DNA of 35,411 bases from assembly GCA_018700895.1 (NCBI GenBank), contig JABIUV010000054.1, positions 1 through 35,411 on the forward strand, read 5' to 3'. The notes beneath the pieces were generated by a model. That model saw only the letters and a program-made list of their open reading frames with translations, was not told the DNA's origin and ran no database searches. The stretch comes from Bacteroidota bacterium (lineage in GTDB: Bacteria; Bacteroidota; Bacteroidia; NS11-12g; UBA9320). Made by a program: the position numbers and the translations under genes. Shown one piece after another: positions 25,484 through 33,609 of the stretch. The first letter of the stretch is position 1, and every line of letters starts with the position of its first letter.

Positions 25484-25840
25484 ATGTCTTCACATACAAA
25501 TAATAACGTAGATATACACGATACAGAGAATTACGACCCTACGACTTGGGTTCCCAAGGTAGAAAGTCACGGTACTAAAGATATTTGGGGCAGATTTTGG
25601 ATTCTTTCCTTCTTGACCATTGCAGATATCGTTGCATACTTTGTATGGCCTCCAAGTATGAGTAGAAATATATTCTTCATCGTAATGGGAGTGCTCAAAG
25701 CGTGGTTTATCGTAGGGACATTTATGCACATGAAGCACGAGCACAAAAAGCTTGGCTATATGATCATACTTCCTATGGCTTTCATCATCTTCTTCCTATT
25801 CTGGATGATGTACGAAGGAAACTTTTGGGGAACAATTTAA
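25484..25840 (+). CDS. Cytochrome c oxidase subunit IV
   Basis: Small membrane subunit of 118 residues. The soluble N-terminus (VDIHDTENYDPTTWVPK) is followed by three hydrophobic segments: about 41-59, 61-83 and 91-109. GVLKAWFIVGTFMHMKHE is the typical prokaryotic subunit IV (caa3_CtaG/COX4 pro) signature, with HMKHE at the membrane edge. Its function is stabilisation of the oxidase. It lies between the second subunit III gene and the SCO gene (21 nt). Confidence 0.92.
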   Translation: MSSHTNNNVDIHDTENYDPTTWVPKVESHGTKDIWGRFWILSFLTIADIVAYFVWPPSMSRNIFFIVMGVLKAWFIVGTFMHMKHEHKKLGYMIILPMAFIIFFLFWMMYEGNFWGTI

Positions 25841-25861
25841 GGAGTTAATCCTTATACCTAT

Positions 25862-26536
25862 ATGAAACAATCTACTGGCAGACGTATTCTAGTAGTATCC
25901 GTAATCTCTGTGATATTGGGATTACCTGTATTATTTGCCCTTTTACTCAAAAAATCCGAAACTGGATATTACGAACTTCCTGTTTTTACAACCGATGAAA
26001 TGGGTAAAGAAGTGCCTTACATCATTGATGAGTTTGAGCTAACTGATCAAAACGGAAAACCTTTTAGTCGCGACAGCATTGGGGATAAAGTTTTTATTGC
26101 CAACTTCTTTTTTGCATCGTGTCCAGATGTATGTCCCACGATCAATGGGCATATGAAAATTGCTTCGCAAAAATTAGAAAATAGTACGGATGTATTATTC
26201 TTATCACACACGGTAGACCCATACAATGACAGTGTGCCTATATTACGAGCGTATGCAGACAAGTTTGAGGTGAACGACAAGCAGTGGAAATTTTTAACCG
26301 GCAAAAAAAGTACGATATACCACCTGGCAAAGGATAGTTATAAAGCGGTAATACAAGAAGTGCCAGACACCAACAACTTTATCCATAGTGAAAAAATTAT
26401 GTTGGTAGACAAAGATTTCCATGTAAGAGGTATATACGACGGGCTAAAAATCACTGAGGTTATGGAAATGATAAAAGATGCTCGATTTTTACTGAAAGTA
26501 TACAAAGATGAAGAAGCCATAAAAGAAGATGAATAA
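25862..26536 (+). CDS. SCO-family copper chaperone
   Basis: Thioredoxin-fold protein of 224 residues, anchored by an N-terminal helix (about 9-28) with the domain in the periplasm. It carries the CPDVC copper site (C87, C91) in FFFASCPDVCPT and a histidine in NFIHSEKIM, the third copper ligand position. SCO proteins deliver copper to CuA of subunit II or reduce its cysteines. Context with subunits II and IV fits exactly. The gene overlaps the DUF420 start by 8 nt. Confidence 0.94.
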   Translation: MKQSTGRRILVVSVISVILGLPVLFALLLKKSETGYYELPVFTTDEMGKEVPYIIDEFELTDQNGKPFSRDSIGDKVFIANFFFASCPDVCPTINGHMKIASQKLENSTDVLFLSHTVDPYNDSVPILRAYADKFEVNDKQWKFLTGKKSTIYHLAKDSYKAVIQEVPDTNNFIHSEKIMLVDKDFHVRGIYDGLKITEVMEMIKDARFLLKVYKDEEAIKEDE

Positions 26537-27068
26537 AATAAGCGACAAGACATTTTTCAGAATAGCATTAGTACTGAGTATTGTGGTATTCGTACTAGTA
26601 GTATTACTCAACAAGCGTGTACTCAATCCACCTACTGAATTCCCAGACTTTATCTATAGATTGCCATTGCTTCACGCCATTATCAATGGTACATGTGCTG
26701 TTTTGCTTGTCTTATCACTCCGAGCCATCAAGGCGAAAAATATAGCACGTCACAAAGCGTTGAACATTACCACATTTGGTTTATCAGCACTTTTTTTGAT
26801 CAGTTATGTCGTGTATCACTTTTTTGTGCCGGAAACTACATTCGGAGGTGAGGGAATTATACGTTATGTGTATTACATTATCCTCACCACACACATCATT
26901 CTAGCCGCTGTGGTGTTACCACTTATATTATTATCTTTCTGGTACGCACTTAATCAAAAAATAGATAAGCATCGTAAGATTGTGCGATTTACTTTTCCTA
27001 TATGGCTTTATGTAGCCGTAACAGGTGTAATTGTGTATCTCATGATATCTCCTTACTACTCTTTCTGA
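26529..27068 (+). CDS. DUF420 membrane protein (CtaM-like)
   Basis: Membrane protein of 179 residues with five hydrophobic segments and conserved histidines in LPLLHAIING, ARHKALNIT, YHFFVPE, TTHIILAAVV and DKHRKIVR. This pattern matches DUF420. The family is usually linked to cytochrome aa3 oxidase; CtaM in Bacillus and Staphylococcus is needed for oxidase maturation. A role in heme or copper insertion here is inferred from family and context. It overlaps the SCO gene by 8 nt. Confidence 0.9.
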   Translation: MNKISDKTFFRIALVLSIVVFVLVVLLNKRVLNPPTEFPDFIYRLPLLHAIINGTCAVLLVLSLRAIKAKNIARHKALNITTFGLSALFLISYVVYHFFVPETTFGGEGIIRYVYYIILTTHIILAAVVLPLILLSFWYALNQKIDKHRKIVRFTFPIWLYVAVTGVIVYLMISPYYSF

Positions 27069-27076
27069 GTTACCCT

Positions 27077-27805
27077 TTGAAAGCATTTATACAGCGATCT
27101 CTGCAGCGTATTTTCGGGTATGATACCTACTTATGGTATTTCACCCTTTACAAGCTCAAAATACTCAAAAGTGATAAAAATGAAAATGACTTTTTTCATT
27201 TCCTTAGTTTGATTCAGCCTGATGGTGTGGCCTTGGATATTGGGGCTAATTTAGGTCTAATGAGTTACTACCTCGCTAAGCAAACTAAAGAGACTATCGC
27301 CTTTGAACCGATGCCTAACAACTATCGTGTAGTACAAAAGGTAAAGCAACGCTATGCATTGAACAATCTCACCTTATTAACCAACGCCTTGGGAAATGAG
27401 AATAAGACCATCCAATTGGTATTACCTATTGTAGACGGTGTAAAAAAACAAGGCCTCTCGCACGTGGTAGACGACAAGATGGAGGAATTCAATGATGGTA
27501 GCTTATTTGAAACTGATTGTAAGCGACTCGATGATATGGCCGCATTTGCGAATAAGCAAATTGATGCAATAAAAATTGACGTAGAAAACTTTGAGTACGA
27601 AGTGTTTTTAGGAGCAGAAAATCTACTAAAACGCTGTAAGCCGATCATTTACTGTGAACTATGGGACAATCAAAATAGACAAGACTGTTTTCAATATTTA
27701 AACGGATTAGGATATAACACTATGGTTTTGCAAAATGGCAAGTTGGAAACGATACAAAGTAACCCAAGTCACATTCAAAACTTCTTCTTTCTTCCAACCG
27801 AATAG
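27077..27805 (+). CDS. FkbM-family methyltransferase, TTG start
   Basis: SAM-dependent methyltransferase of about 242 residues. Motif I is VALDIGANLGLMSYY, then AFEPMPNNYRVV, and in the C-terminal half IDAIKIDVENFEYEVFLGAE, the FkbM-type signature. TTG 27077 is chosen as start: it lies 8 nt behind the DUF420 stop and yields LKAFIQRSLQRIFGYDTYLW, a sensible N-terminus. An ATG at 27002 would force a 67-nt overlap with DUF420. FkbM enzymes methylate sugars, lipids or polyketides; nothing shows a respiratory role, so its place inside the oxidase cluster is unexplained. Confidence 0.85.
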   Translation: MKAFIQRSLQRIFGYDTYLWYFTLYKLKILKSDKNENDFFHFLSLIQPDGVALDIGANLGLMSYYLAKQTKETIAFEPMPNNYRVVQKVKQRYALNNLTLLTNALGNENKTIQLVLPIVDGVKKQGLSHVVDDKMEEFNDGSLFETDCKRLDDMAAFANKQIDAIKIDVENFEYEVFLGAENLLKRCKPIIYCELWDNQNRQDCFQYLNGLGYNTMVLQNGKLETIQSNPSHIQNFFFLPTE

Positions 27806-27813
27806 TATCTTTG
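27806..27813 (+). promoter_or_regulatory. Promoter -7 box of the CPMC protein gene
   Basis: TATCTTTG matches TAnnTTTG, begins directly behind the stop codon of the methyltransferase gene and ends 5 nt before the next ATG, so any transcript would be leaderless or nearly so. Confidence 0.4.
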
Positions 27814-27818
27814 AACCA

Positions 27819-28043
27819 ATGAAAAAAATTCTAATAGCATTCAGCATCATCACCACGGCTAGTCTTATTTCATTAGATGCCAACGCACAATGCCCTATGT
27901 GTAAGGCATCGGTAGAGAGTGGTATGGAAGGAGAAGATGCCAAAGGGAAAGGGCTTAATGATGGTATACTCTACTTACTTGCAACACCCTATTTGGCCAT
28001 TGCCGTAGTAGGCACCGCTTGGTACTACAAACGTAAAAAGTAA
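27819..28043 (+). CDS. Small CPMC-motif membrane protein
   Basis: Protein of 74 residues: signal peptide (KKILIAFSIITTASLISLDANA, cleaved before Q24), a CPMC motif (C25, C28) right at the mature N-terminus, a charged glycine-rich segment, and a C-terminal membrane helix (about 51-69) ending in KRKK. If the signal is cleaved, the cysteines face the periplasm. The motif is like a metal-binding or redox site, and the neighbours (SCO, DUF420, oxidase subunits) make a copper- or heme-handling role attractive but unproven. ATG 27819 is preferred over upstream starts because it gives the signal peptide. DUF983 follows after 1 nt. Confidence 0.85.
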   Translation: MKKILIAFSIITTASLISLDANAQCPMCKASVESGMEGEDAKGKGLNDGILYLLATPYLAIAVVGTAWYYKRKK

Positions 28044-28044
28044 G

Positions 28045-28428
28045 ATGAGTGGACTGCTAGCTTTTTTTAGAGGCAAATGCCCTCAATGCCGTAAGGGCAA
28101 TGTATTTACACACACAGTTTGGAATCTCAAGCGATTTAGAGATATGAATGAGCACTGCCCATCGTGTCAGGTCAAGTTTGAGAGTGAGCCGGGATTCTTT
28201 TGGGGTGCTATGTATTTTAGTTATGCTTATACTGTAGCCTTTCTCATTATCATTGGTTTTTTCTACTTCTCTTACTTTGAGGAGTATAGTCTTGGTTGGT
28301 ACATCGGAGCGATTATTGGTTTTTCCTTGCTTACCGCACCAGCAAGCTTCAGAATGAGCCGATTACTAATGATGTACCTCGCTGCACCCTACCGCAAGTA
28401 CCGAGGCAACTATAAAGGAACACGGTAA
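28045..28428 (+). CDS. DUF983 zinc-ribbon membrane protein
   Basis: Protein of 127 residues with an N-terminal zinc-ribbon-like pair (CPQC at about 12-15 and CPSC at about 35-38) and two hydrophobic segments at about 54-74 and 85-105. This fits DUF983, a family often found near oxidase assembly genes in Bacteroidota and Proteobacteria. Function unknown. It ends the plus-strand cluster, 93 nt before the recA terminator from the other side. Confidence 0.9.
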   Translation: MSGLLAFFRGKCPQCRKGNVFTHTVWNLKRFRDMNEHCPSCQVKFESEPGFFWGAMYFSYAYTVAFLIIIGFFYFSYFEEYSLGWYIGAIIGFSLLTAPASFRMSRLLMMYLAAPYRKYRGNYKGTR

Positions 28429-28520
28429 TTTTTATGCTATGACTTGTACCTATTGTCCCTCTTGGTGTAAATACAAGGTTTAGTTAATCTATACCAACTT
28501 GAGTTCGCATCTAGCAATAT

Positions 28521-28555
28521 AAAAAAAGCCTCACCACCAAATGGCAGCGAGGCTT
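28521..28555 (-). terminator. Intrinsic terminator of recA
   Basis: On the minus strand AAGCCTC, a 16-nt loop and GAGGCTT, followed by a run of seven T (28521-28527 as A on the plus strand). It lies 27 nt after the recA stop codon. The opposite strand has no T-run, so it serves recA. Confidence 0.8.
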
Positions 28556-28581
28556 GAATTGTTCGTTCTCTGAATAAGGGG

Positions 28582-29613
28582 TTATTCGGCTACTGCTTGT
28601 GCTACTTCATCTTCGTCCCCGTTAATGATTTTGAAAATCTTACCTTCTATTTCGTCCATCATTTCTGGGTTGTCTAGTAAGAGTTGTTTTACAGAGTCTC
28701 GTCCTTGTCCGAGGCGTGTTTCGTCATAGCTAAACCAGCTACCGCTTTTCTGAATCACATTATTCTCTACTCCTAGGTCTATCACCTCTCCCACTTTAGA
28801 TATTCCTTGACCATACATAATGTCAAATTCTACCACACGGAACGGAGGAGCTACTTTGTTTTTGGCTACTTTCACCTTCACTCTGTTGCCTATGATGTCT
28901 ACACCATCCTTTATACTTCCTATTCTACGTATATCTAATCGTACCGAAGCATAAAACTTCAAGGCATTACCACCCGTAGTGGTTTCAGGATTACCAAACA
29001 TTACGCCTATTTTTTCACGCAACTGATTGATAAAGATACAGATACAACCAGTCTTGTTGATAGTTCCCGTAAGTTTACGAAGTGCCTGAGACATCAGTCT
29101 GGCATGCAGACCCATTTTAGAATCTCCCATATCGCCTTCTAGCTCGGCACGTGGTACAAGAGCTGCTACAGAGTCTATCACGATTACATCAATAGCCCCA
29201 GAACGTATGAGATTGTCGGCTATCTCCAGTGCTTGCTCACCATCATCGGGCTGCGAGATTAGTAACTCATTGGTATCTATACCTATTTTTTCACCATAGA
29301 ACTTATCAAATGCATGCTCCGCATCTACGAAAGCACATATTCCACCTTTTTTCTGAGCTTCGGCAATACAGTGCATCGCTAAGGTTGTTTTACCCGAAGA
29401 TTCAGGGCCATATATTTCAATGACTCTACCCTTAGGGAAACCACCCACTCCTAATCCAATATCCAGACCCAAAGAACCCGTAGAGATAGAATCTACCTTT
29501 ACGATGTTATCGTCATCCATTTTCATTACTACACCCTTACCATAAGACTTTTCCAATTTGTCAATGGTCATCTTTAGTGCTTTCAGCTTATCGTCGTTTT
29601 GCTTCTTTGACAT
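28582..29613 (-). CDS. recA: Recombinase RecA
   Basis: DNA strand-exchange protein that also promotes LexA cleavage. The 343 residues start [13 protein letters not shown] and carry the Walker [10 protein letters not shown], the Walker B-like [10 protein letters not shown], loop region [21 protein letters not shown], and an acidic C-terminus (NGDEDEV). ATG 29613 is chosen because it gives the family N-terminus and a very good promoter lies 24 nt upstream; an upstream ATG (29772) would add 53 non-conserved residues, include the promoter and overlap the divergent gene. No LexA-box search was possible. Confidence 0.98.
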   Translation of the reverse strand: MSKKQNDDKLKALKMTIDKLEKSYGKGVVMKMDDDNIVKVDSISTGSLGLDIGLGVGGFPKGRVIEIYGPESSGKTTLAMHCIAEAQKKGGICAFVDAEHAFDKFYGEKIGIDTNELLISQPDDGEQALEIADNLIRSGAIDVIVIDSVAALVPRAELEGDMGDSKMGLHARLMSQALRKLTGTINKTGCICIFINQLREKIGVMFGNPETTTGGNALKFYASVRLDIRRIGSIKDGVDIIGNRVKVKVAKNKVAPPFRVVEFDIMYGQGISKVGEVIDLGVENNVIQKSGSWFSYDETRLGQGRDSVKQLLLDNPEMMDEIEGKIFKIINGDEDEVAQAVAE

Positions 29614-29637
29614 TATTATTATCCAAACTATTTTAAC

Positions 29638-29668
29638 CAAATATATACTAAACCATGCTACTTCACAA
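29638..29668 (-). promoter_or_regulatory. Promoter of recA
   Basis: On the minus strand: TTG (29668-29666), 20-nt spacer, TATATTTG (29645-29638). It matches both parts of the Bacteroidota promoter consensus (-33 TTG and -7 TAnnTTTG) with correct spacing, 24 nt before the ATG. Best-supported promoter in the window. Confidence 0.75.
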
Positions 29669-29752
29669 CTATTGGAAAATGTGTTGATATATATACCAAA
29701 TACCACCTCTTGATGTACTACACTAGCCTTAAATTCGTTCAAATAATTAATC

Positions 29753-31372
29753 GTGGGACACATACACTTCACATATACATTGAGCTTATTGTTACTCTTG
29801 AGTACTACTCAACTCTTGGCTCAACGCGACACTACACTGGCAGATGTAACGGTAAACACACGGTATAAGCCCGATATGGCGGAATCAGTAAAGATTGACA
29901 TACAGCCTACATTAGAAGAACCTAAAGTGAAAGCACCTGTATATAAGTACACCTTTCCCAATGTGGCCTACAAACCCAAAGCGGTGTACTCGCCTATCAA
30001 TCCAGTGTTCATCAAACCTGAGAAACCAGAAGATCTTTTTGATAACTATATAGAAATAGGTGGGGGAAACTACCTTACCTCCTACCTAGATGCGAGCATA
30101 CACAATACACAAGACAAGTATTATACCTACGGGCTAAAGGTGAAACACCACGCGGCTAATGCCTCTAATAATCCACGCCAAGGACTATTTAGTGAAAATA
30201 GAATAAAAGCGTATGGGCTGCGTGAAAAAGGTAATAACCTGTACGGTGAAATAGATTATAACCGTAATGTGGTGCATTACTATGGTTACTTAGAAGATAC
30301 GGCAAACGTACTAGAGCTGGGCGATATCAATCAGATATACAATGACATTGGCTCAAAATTAAATTGGACGATTAATAAGTCAAAGGCGAAAAATGATTTT
30401 GATATTGGGTTTAACCTTTTTGATAAACTAGGCGAAAACGAAATTACCGTTTATCTCACCAACAACACCACTATGAAACTGGGCTCTGGTGATTTGCACC
30501 TGGACCTAGGTGGTACTTTTACCCAACTTACTGATTTGGCCGATTACAGCAGACTATTTATTGATGTAAAGCCACATTACGAGTTTGAGTTTAAGAAATG
30601 GACCATAGACATGGGTCTTAATATGAACTACATAGGTATTTTGGATTCTACTATTAGTGAGATTAAAGCTGCTCCACACCTGAGAGCGGAGACTTACCTA
30701 GTCCCGAAAAAATTGCGTTTTTATGCGGGAGTAACCGGTGATTTGCAAAAGAATACATTGCGAAGCATTAGTTATGAGAATTTGTTTTTGGGAAATAATG
30801 TGAACCTATCTAATCCTTACGTATGGACGCTTCACGCTGGGATGAATGGCGGATTCAAAAACTTTGTGTCGTATGGCATTCAGATGAAACAAGAAATCAT
30901 TTCGGATCAATACTTATTTGTTAATGATACCAATCAATTGCGTAATTTCACTACTGTGGTAGATGATATGAATAAGTTTACCTTCTCTGGCGAACTAAAA
31001 TTTGATGTAAATCAAAATGTAGATATCGGATTTAGAGGTAATTTTTACTCGTACAGTCTGAGAGCGGAGCAAGCAGCTTGGCATTTACCTACGTATGATG
31101 CGGCACTATTTGCAACCGTGCGTATGGCTGATAAAATATACATCAATGGTGGATACTTTGCTACCAGTACACGCGAAGCTCGTGATTTGGCAGGCAACAC
31201 AGCTACACTTGCCGCCATCAATGATTTAAACCTTGGCATAGAGTATCGTTATAAGAAAAATATTAGTGGATTTATAAACGTGCACAACTTATTGAACCAA
31301 GATTACGAGTTATGGAACAACTACCAAGCACAAGGATTTAATGTGCTGGCTGGGATTACTTTCTCATTGTAA
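29753..31372 (+). CDS. Outer-membrane beta-barrel protein, TonB-receptor-like without plug
   Basis: Protein of 539 residues with a signal peptide (residues 1-24, ending LLAQ), an N-terminal Pro-rich segment (about 45-90), and a long series of aromatic-alternating strands to a typical C-terminal [11 protein letters not shown]. It resembles the beta-barrel of TonB-dependent receptors in Bacteroidota but lacks the plug-domain motifs and has only a short N-terminal region, so transport through it is not established. The start is GTG 29753; TAA closes the frame 9 nt upstream. Transcribed divergently from recA. Confidence 0.75.
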   Translation: MGHIHFTYTLSLLLLLSTTQLLAQRDTTLADVTVNTRYKPDMAESVKIDIQPTLEEPKVKAPVYKYTFPNVAYKPKAVYSPINPVFIKPEKPEDLFDNYIEIGGGNYLTSYLDASIHNTQDKYYTYGLKVKHHAANASNNPRQGLFSENRIKAYGLREKGNNLYGEIDYNRNVVHYYGYLEDTANVLELGDINQIYNDIGSKLNWTINKSKAKNDFDIGFNLFDKLGENEITVYLTNNTTMKLGSGDLHLDLGGTFTQLTDLADYSRLFIDVKPHYEFEFKKWTIDMGLNMNYIGILDSTISEIKAAPHLRAETYLVPKKLRFYAGVTGDLQKNTLRSISYENLFLGNNVNLSNPYVWTLHAGMNGGFKNFVSYGIQMKQEIISDQYLFVNDTNQLRNFTTVVDDMNKFTFSGELKFDVNQNVDIGFRGNFYSYSLRAEQAAWHLPTYDAALFATVRMADKIYINGGYFATSTREARDLAGNTATLAAINDLNLGIEYRYKKNISGFINVHNLLNQDYELWNNYQAQGFNVLAGITFSL

Positions 31373-31470
31373 TTGCAGAGCATATTTTACTTCTGTAAAA
31401 AAGCATAGACGCAGGAGAATGTGCAAGTACGAAAGTAAAGGTTGAAACGCACACACGAGGCTTAATACCT

Positions 31471-31504
31471 AAAACGTGTTGTTTCTGATTATTTTCACGT
31501 TTTT
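31471..31504 (+). terminator. Possible terminator of the barrel gene
   Basis: AAAACGTG (31471-31478), 17-nt loop, CACGTTTT (31496-31503) with one more T. It sits 98 nt after the stop codon and 30 nt before the next start. The rest of the 162-nt spacer shows nothing else. Confidence 0.5.
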
Positions 31505-31519
31505 AAAGTCGTATTTTCT

Positions 31520-31527
31520 TAATATTG
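31520..31527 (+). promoter_or_regulatory. Possible promoter -7 box of the HU/SPOR operon
   Basis: TAATATTG differs from TAnnTTTG at one base and ends 7 nt before the ATG at 31535, again implying a very short leader. Confidence 0.35.
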
Positions 31528-31534
31528 CATTAGA

Positions 31535-32503
31535 ATGGATTTGACAAAAGAAATATCATTTTTACTGTATAAGCACAACTGTGTTATACTACCAAAGTTT
31601 GGTGCTTTTTTACTTCATGAAAAAGAGGCAGAGATTAATAGTGTAGCAAATTACTGTACCCCTAAGCAAAAGACGGTAACCTTCAATAAGCAAATCACCA
31701 ACAACGACGGATTGCTCGCTAACCGTGTAAGTACGCTCAATCAGAGTGCTTATGAACAAGGACTAAAAATGGTAGAAACCTACGTAACTAATCTGTGGGC
31801 AACGCTACGCGACAAAAGAAACTGTGAATTAAAAGGTATTGGTACTTTTTATTATACCAAAGAAGCTAAGGTGGTGTTCGTGCCGCATCATGCTGTTAAC
31901 TTTGAATCGGCATCTTACGGACTACCCAAGCTGCGATTAACGACACTACCCCGAGGAACTGAGGTCGTAATCCCTGAGACATCAATTTCTACTCCAGAAC
32001 CTAAAGTGGAGAAACTCGTTGCTCAAAAAGAAGTGGCTAGGACCAAGACCAAACGTAAGAACGCAGCTGTTCAACAAAAGAAATTAGATAAAAACACAGC
32101 GACTAAGAAACAAAAGTCGCGTATAAGTGCCATTGGAATGGCAAATGCATTTTGTGTGGTACTATTGGTAGGATTATGTATTTCTATCTTCCAATATGAG
32201 TCTAATCCTTCATATTTTGCTCAAGGCGATGAGCAAACCGCGTCTGTACTCGATATCCCAAGTGTAAATACTACTGCTAGTATCCCAAGTGGATATGGCG
32301 TATATGCTGAGGTAAGCAATACCAAAGAGGCGATTCAGTTCACTCAAAAAATCAGAACGCACTATGAAGAAGCGTGCATTCTTCAGACAGAAAACAATAC
32401 ACGTGTTTTCATCATTGCTTTTGATAATCCTGAAGTCGCAAAAGAATATAAAGTGCTGCTTCAAAATAAATTAGACCAAAAACTAGTTATAAAACAGAAA
32501 TAA
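31535..32503 (+). CDS. HU-CCDC81-type domain, membrane helix and SPOR domain protein
   Basis: Protein of 322 residues in three parts. Residues 1-120 resemble the Bacteroidota HU-CCDC81 domains, an HU/IHF-related fold: MDLTKEISFLLYKHNCVILP, FGAFLL, then GLLANRVSTLNQSAYEQGL and GIGTFYY. Residues 160-195 are a Lys/Arg-rich linker, 198-220 a membrane helix, and 253-320 a SPOR domain (GYGVYAEVSN ... ACILQTENNTRVFIIAF), the fold that binds denuded peptidoglycan at division sites. Topology is N-inside, C-periplasmic. A bridge between a DNA-like binding domain and the cell wall is an inference. It is first in the operon with exbB (1 nt), exbD, tonB and folC. Confidence 0.85.
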   Translation: MDLTKEISFLLYKHNCVILPKFGAFLLHEKEAEINSVANYCTPKQKTVTFNKQITNNDGLLANRVSTLNQSAYEQGLKMVETYVTNLWATLRDKRNCELKGIGTFYYTKEAKVVFVPHHAVNFESASYGLPKLRLTTLPRGTEVVIPETSISTPEPKVEKLVAQKEVARTKTKRKNAAVQQKKLDKNTATKKQKSRISAIGMANAFCVVLLVGLCISIFQYESNPSYFAQGDEQTASVLDIPSVNTTASIPSGYGVYAEVSNTKEAIQFTQKIRTHYEEACILQTENNTRVFIIAFDNPEVAKEYKVLLQNKLDQKLVIKQK

Positions 32504-32504
32504 T

Positions 32505-33194
32505 ATGAGCATACTACTTCAATTGGTAGAAGGCGGAAACGCAGTTGCTGACACTACAGCCTCAGGTGGCGGTGGAGCAATGGACATACTTGGCCTAATA
32601 TGGAAGGGCGGTGTTGTAATGATACCTATTGGTATTCTAAGTGTAATAGCAGTGTACCTTACCTTTGAGCGATACTTCACCATAAAAAAAGCTGGTGTAT
32701 TGGACTCTCAGTTTATGAGTGACATAAAAGAAATGGTACAAGGCGGTGACCTCAAAAGTGCTCAACGTTTGTGCCACGACAAAGGAACACCCATCGGGCT
32801 AATGATAGAAAAAGGACTATCGCGAATAGGGAAACCGCTCAAAGACATTAGCGTAGCAGTAGAAAACGTAGGTAAACTAGAGGTGTACAAATTGGAAAAA
32901 GGAATGGCCATACTCGCAACTATCTCGGGAGCAGCACCTATGCTTGGTTTCTTGGGAACGGTGACAGGTATGATACGTACCTTCAACCAAATGCAAGATA
33001 GTGGCCAACAAATAACTGCCGACCTACTAAGTGGTGGTATTGGTGAAGCAATGATGACTACCGTAGCCGGTTTAGTAGTAGGTATATTTGCTTACATCTC
33101 CTACAACTTGTTGAGCAATATGGTTAACAAAGTAGTTTATAAAATGGAGGCTACATCAGTAGAGTTTTTAGATATAATGCACGAACCCGCCTAA
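32505..33194 (+). CDS. exbB: ExbB/TolQ/MotA-family proton channel protein
   Basis: Inner-membrane stator subunit of 229 residues that forms the proton-driven motor energising TonB. It has three helices (about 35-52, 133-155 and 177-199) and the conserved segments GLIWKGGVVMIPIGI, LATISGAAPMLGFLGTVTGMI and GEAMMTTVAGLVVGI; the last carries the conserved Thr and Gly residues of the channel. The neighbouring exbD and tonB genes confirm the role. It lies 1 nt after the HU/SPOR gene and 1 nt before exbD. Confidence 0.93.
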   Translation: MSILLQLVEGGNAVADTTASGGGGAMDILGLIWKGGVVMIPIGILSVIAVYLTFERYFTIKKAGVLDSQFMSDIKEMVQGGDLKSAQRLCHDKGTPIGLMIEKGLSRIGKPLKDISVAVENVGKLEVYKLEKGMAILATISGAAPMLGFLGTVTGMIRTFNQMQDSGQQITADLLSGGIGEAMMTTVAGLVVGIFAYISYNLLSNMVNKVVYKMEATSVEFLDIMHEPA

Positions 33195-33195
33195 T

Positions 33196-33594
33196 ATGAA
33201 TTTTAGAAAAAATAGCAAGGTTAATACAGAATTCAATGCGTCGAGTATGACGGATATTGTATTCTTATTGCTCATTTTCTTTATTATCATAAGCTCTGTG
33301 GTAAAAGATCCCGCACTCAAATTGGTACTTCCCAAGGGTGTAAATAATGTTAATCCTGTCAACAAGGTGGTAATTGTTTCGGTAGATAAAGACCTAAATT
33401 ACGCCATAGATGACAAAAAAATATCAAAAGGTCGTTTACCTTCTGAGCTACGAGCGGTATTAAGTAAAACACCAGAAGCTACAGTGAGTGTGCGTGGGGA
33501 CAAGAATATTCGTTATGAAGACGTAATGGATCTTGTGATGACCGCAGACAAACTTGGGGCTAAGGTAGTATTAGCATTAGACGGAGGTAAGTAA
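33196..33594 (+). CDS. exbD: Biopolymer transporter ExbD
   Basis: Inner-membrane protein of 132 residues with one N-terminal helix at about 18-34. The catalytic aspartate of the proton path is at residue 18 in ASSMTDIVFLLLIFFII. The periplasmic domain follows (KLVLPKGVNNVN ... VSVRGDKNIRYEDVMDLVMTADKLGAK), matching ExbD/TolR. It starts 1 nt after exbB and precedes tonB by 15 nt. Confidence 0.94.
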   Translation: MNFRKNSKVNTEFNASSMTDIVFLLLIFFIIISSVVKDPALKLVLPKGVNNVNPVNKVVIVSVDKDLNYAIDDKKISKGRLPSELRAVLSKTPEATVSVRGDKNIRYEDVMDLVMTADKLGAKVVLALDGGK

Positions 33595-33609
33595 CCGATA
33601 CATCAATAC

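Noticed and set aside
27002-27076. ATG start for the FkbM methyltransferase
   Set aside because: Would overlap DUF420 by 67 nt and add residues unlike the family; TTG 27077 gives a normal N-terminus.
29614-29772. 53-residue N-terminal extension of RecA from an upstream ATG
   Set aside because: The extension is not RecA-like, contains the recA promoter (29638-29668) and overlaps the divergent barrel gene.
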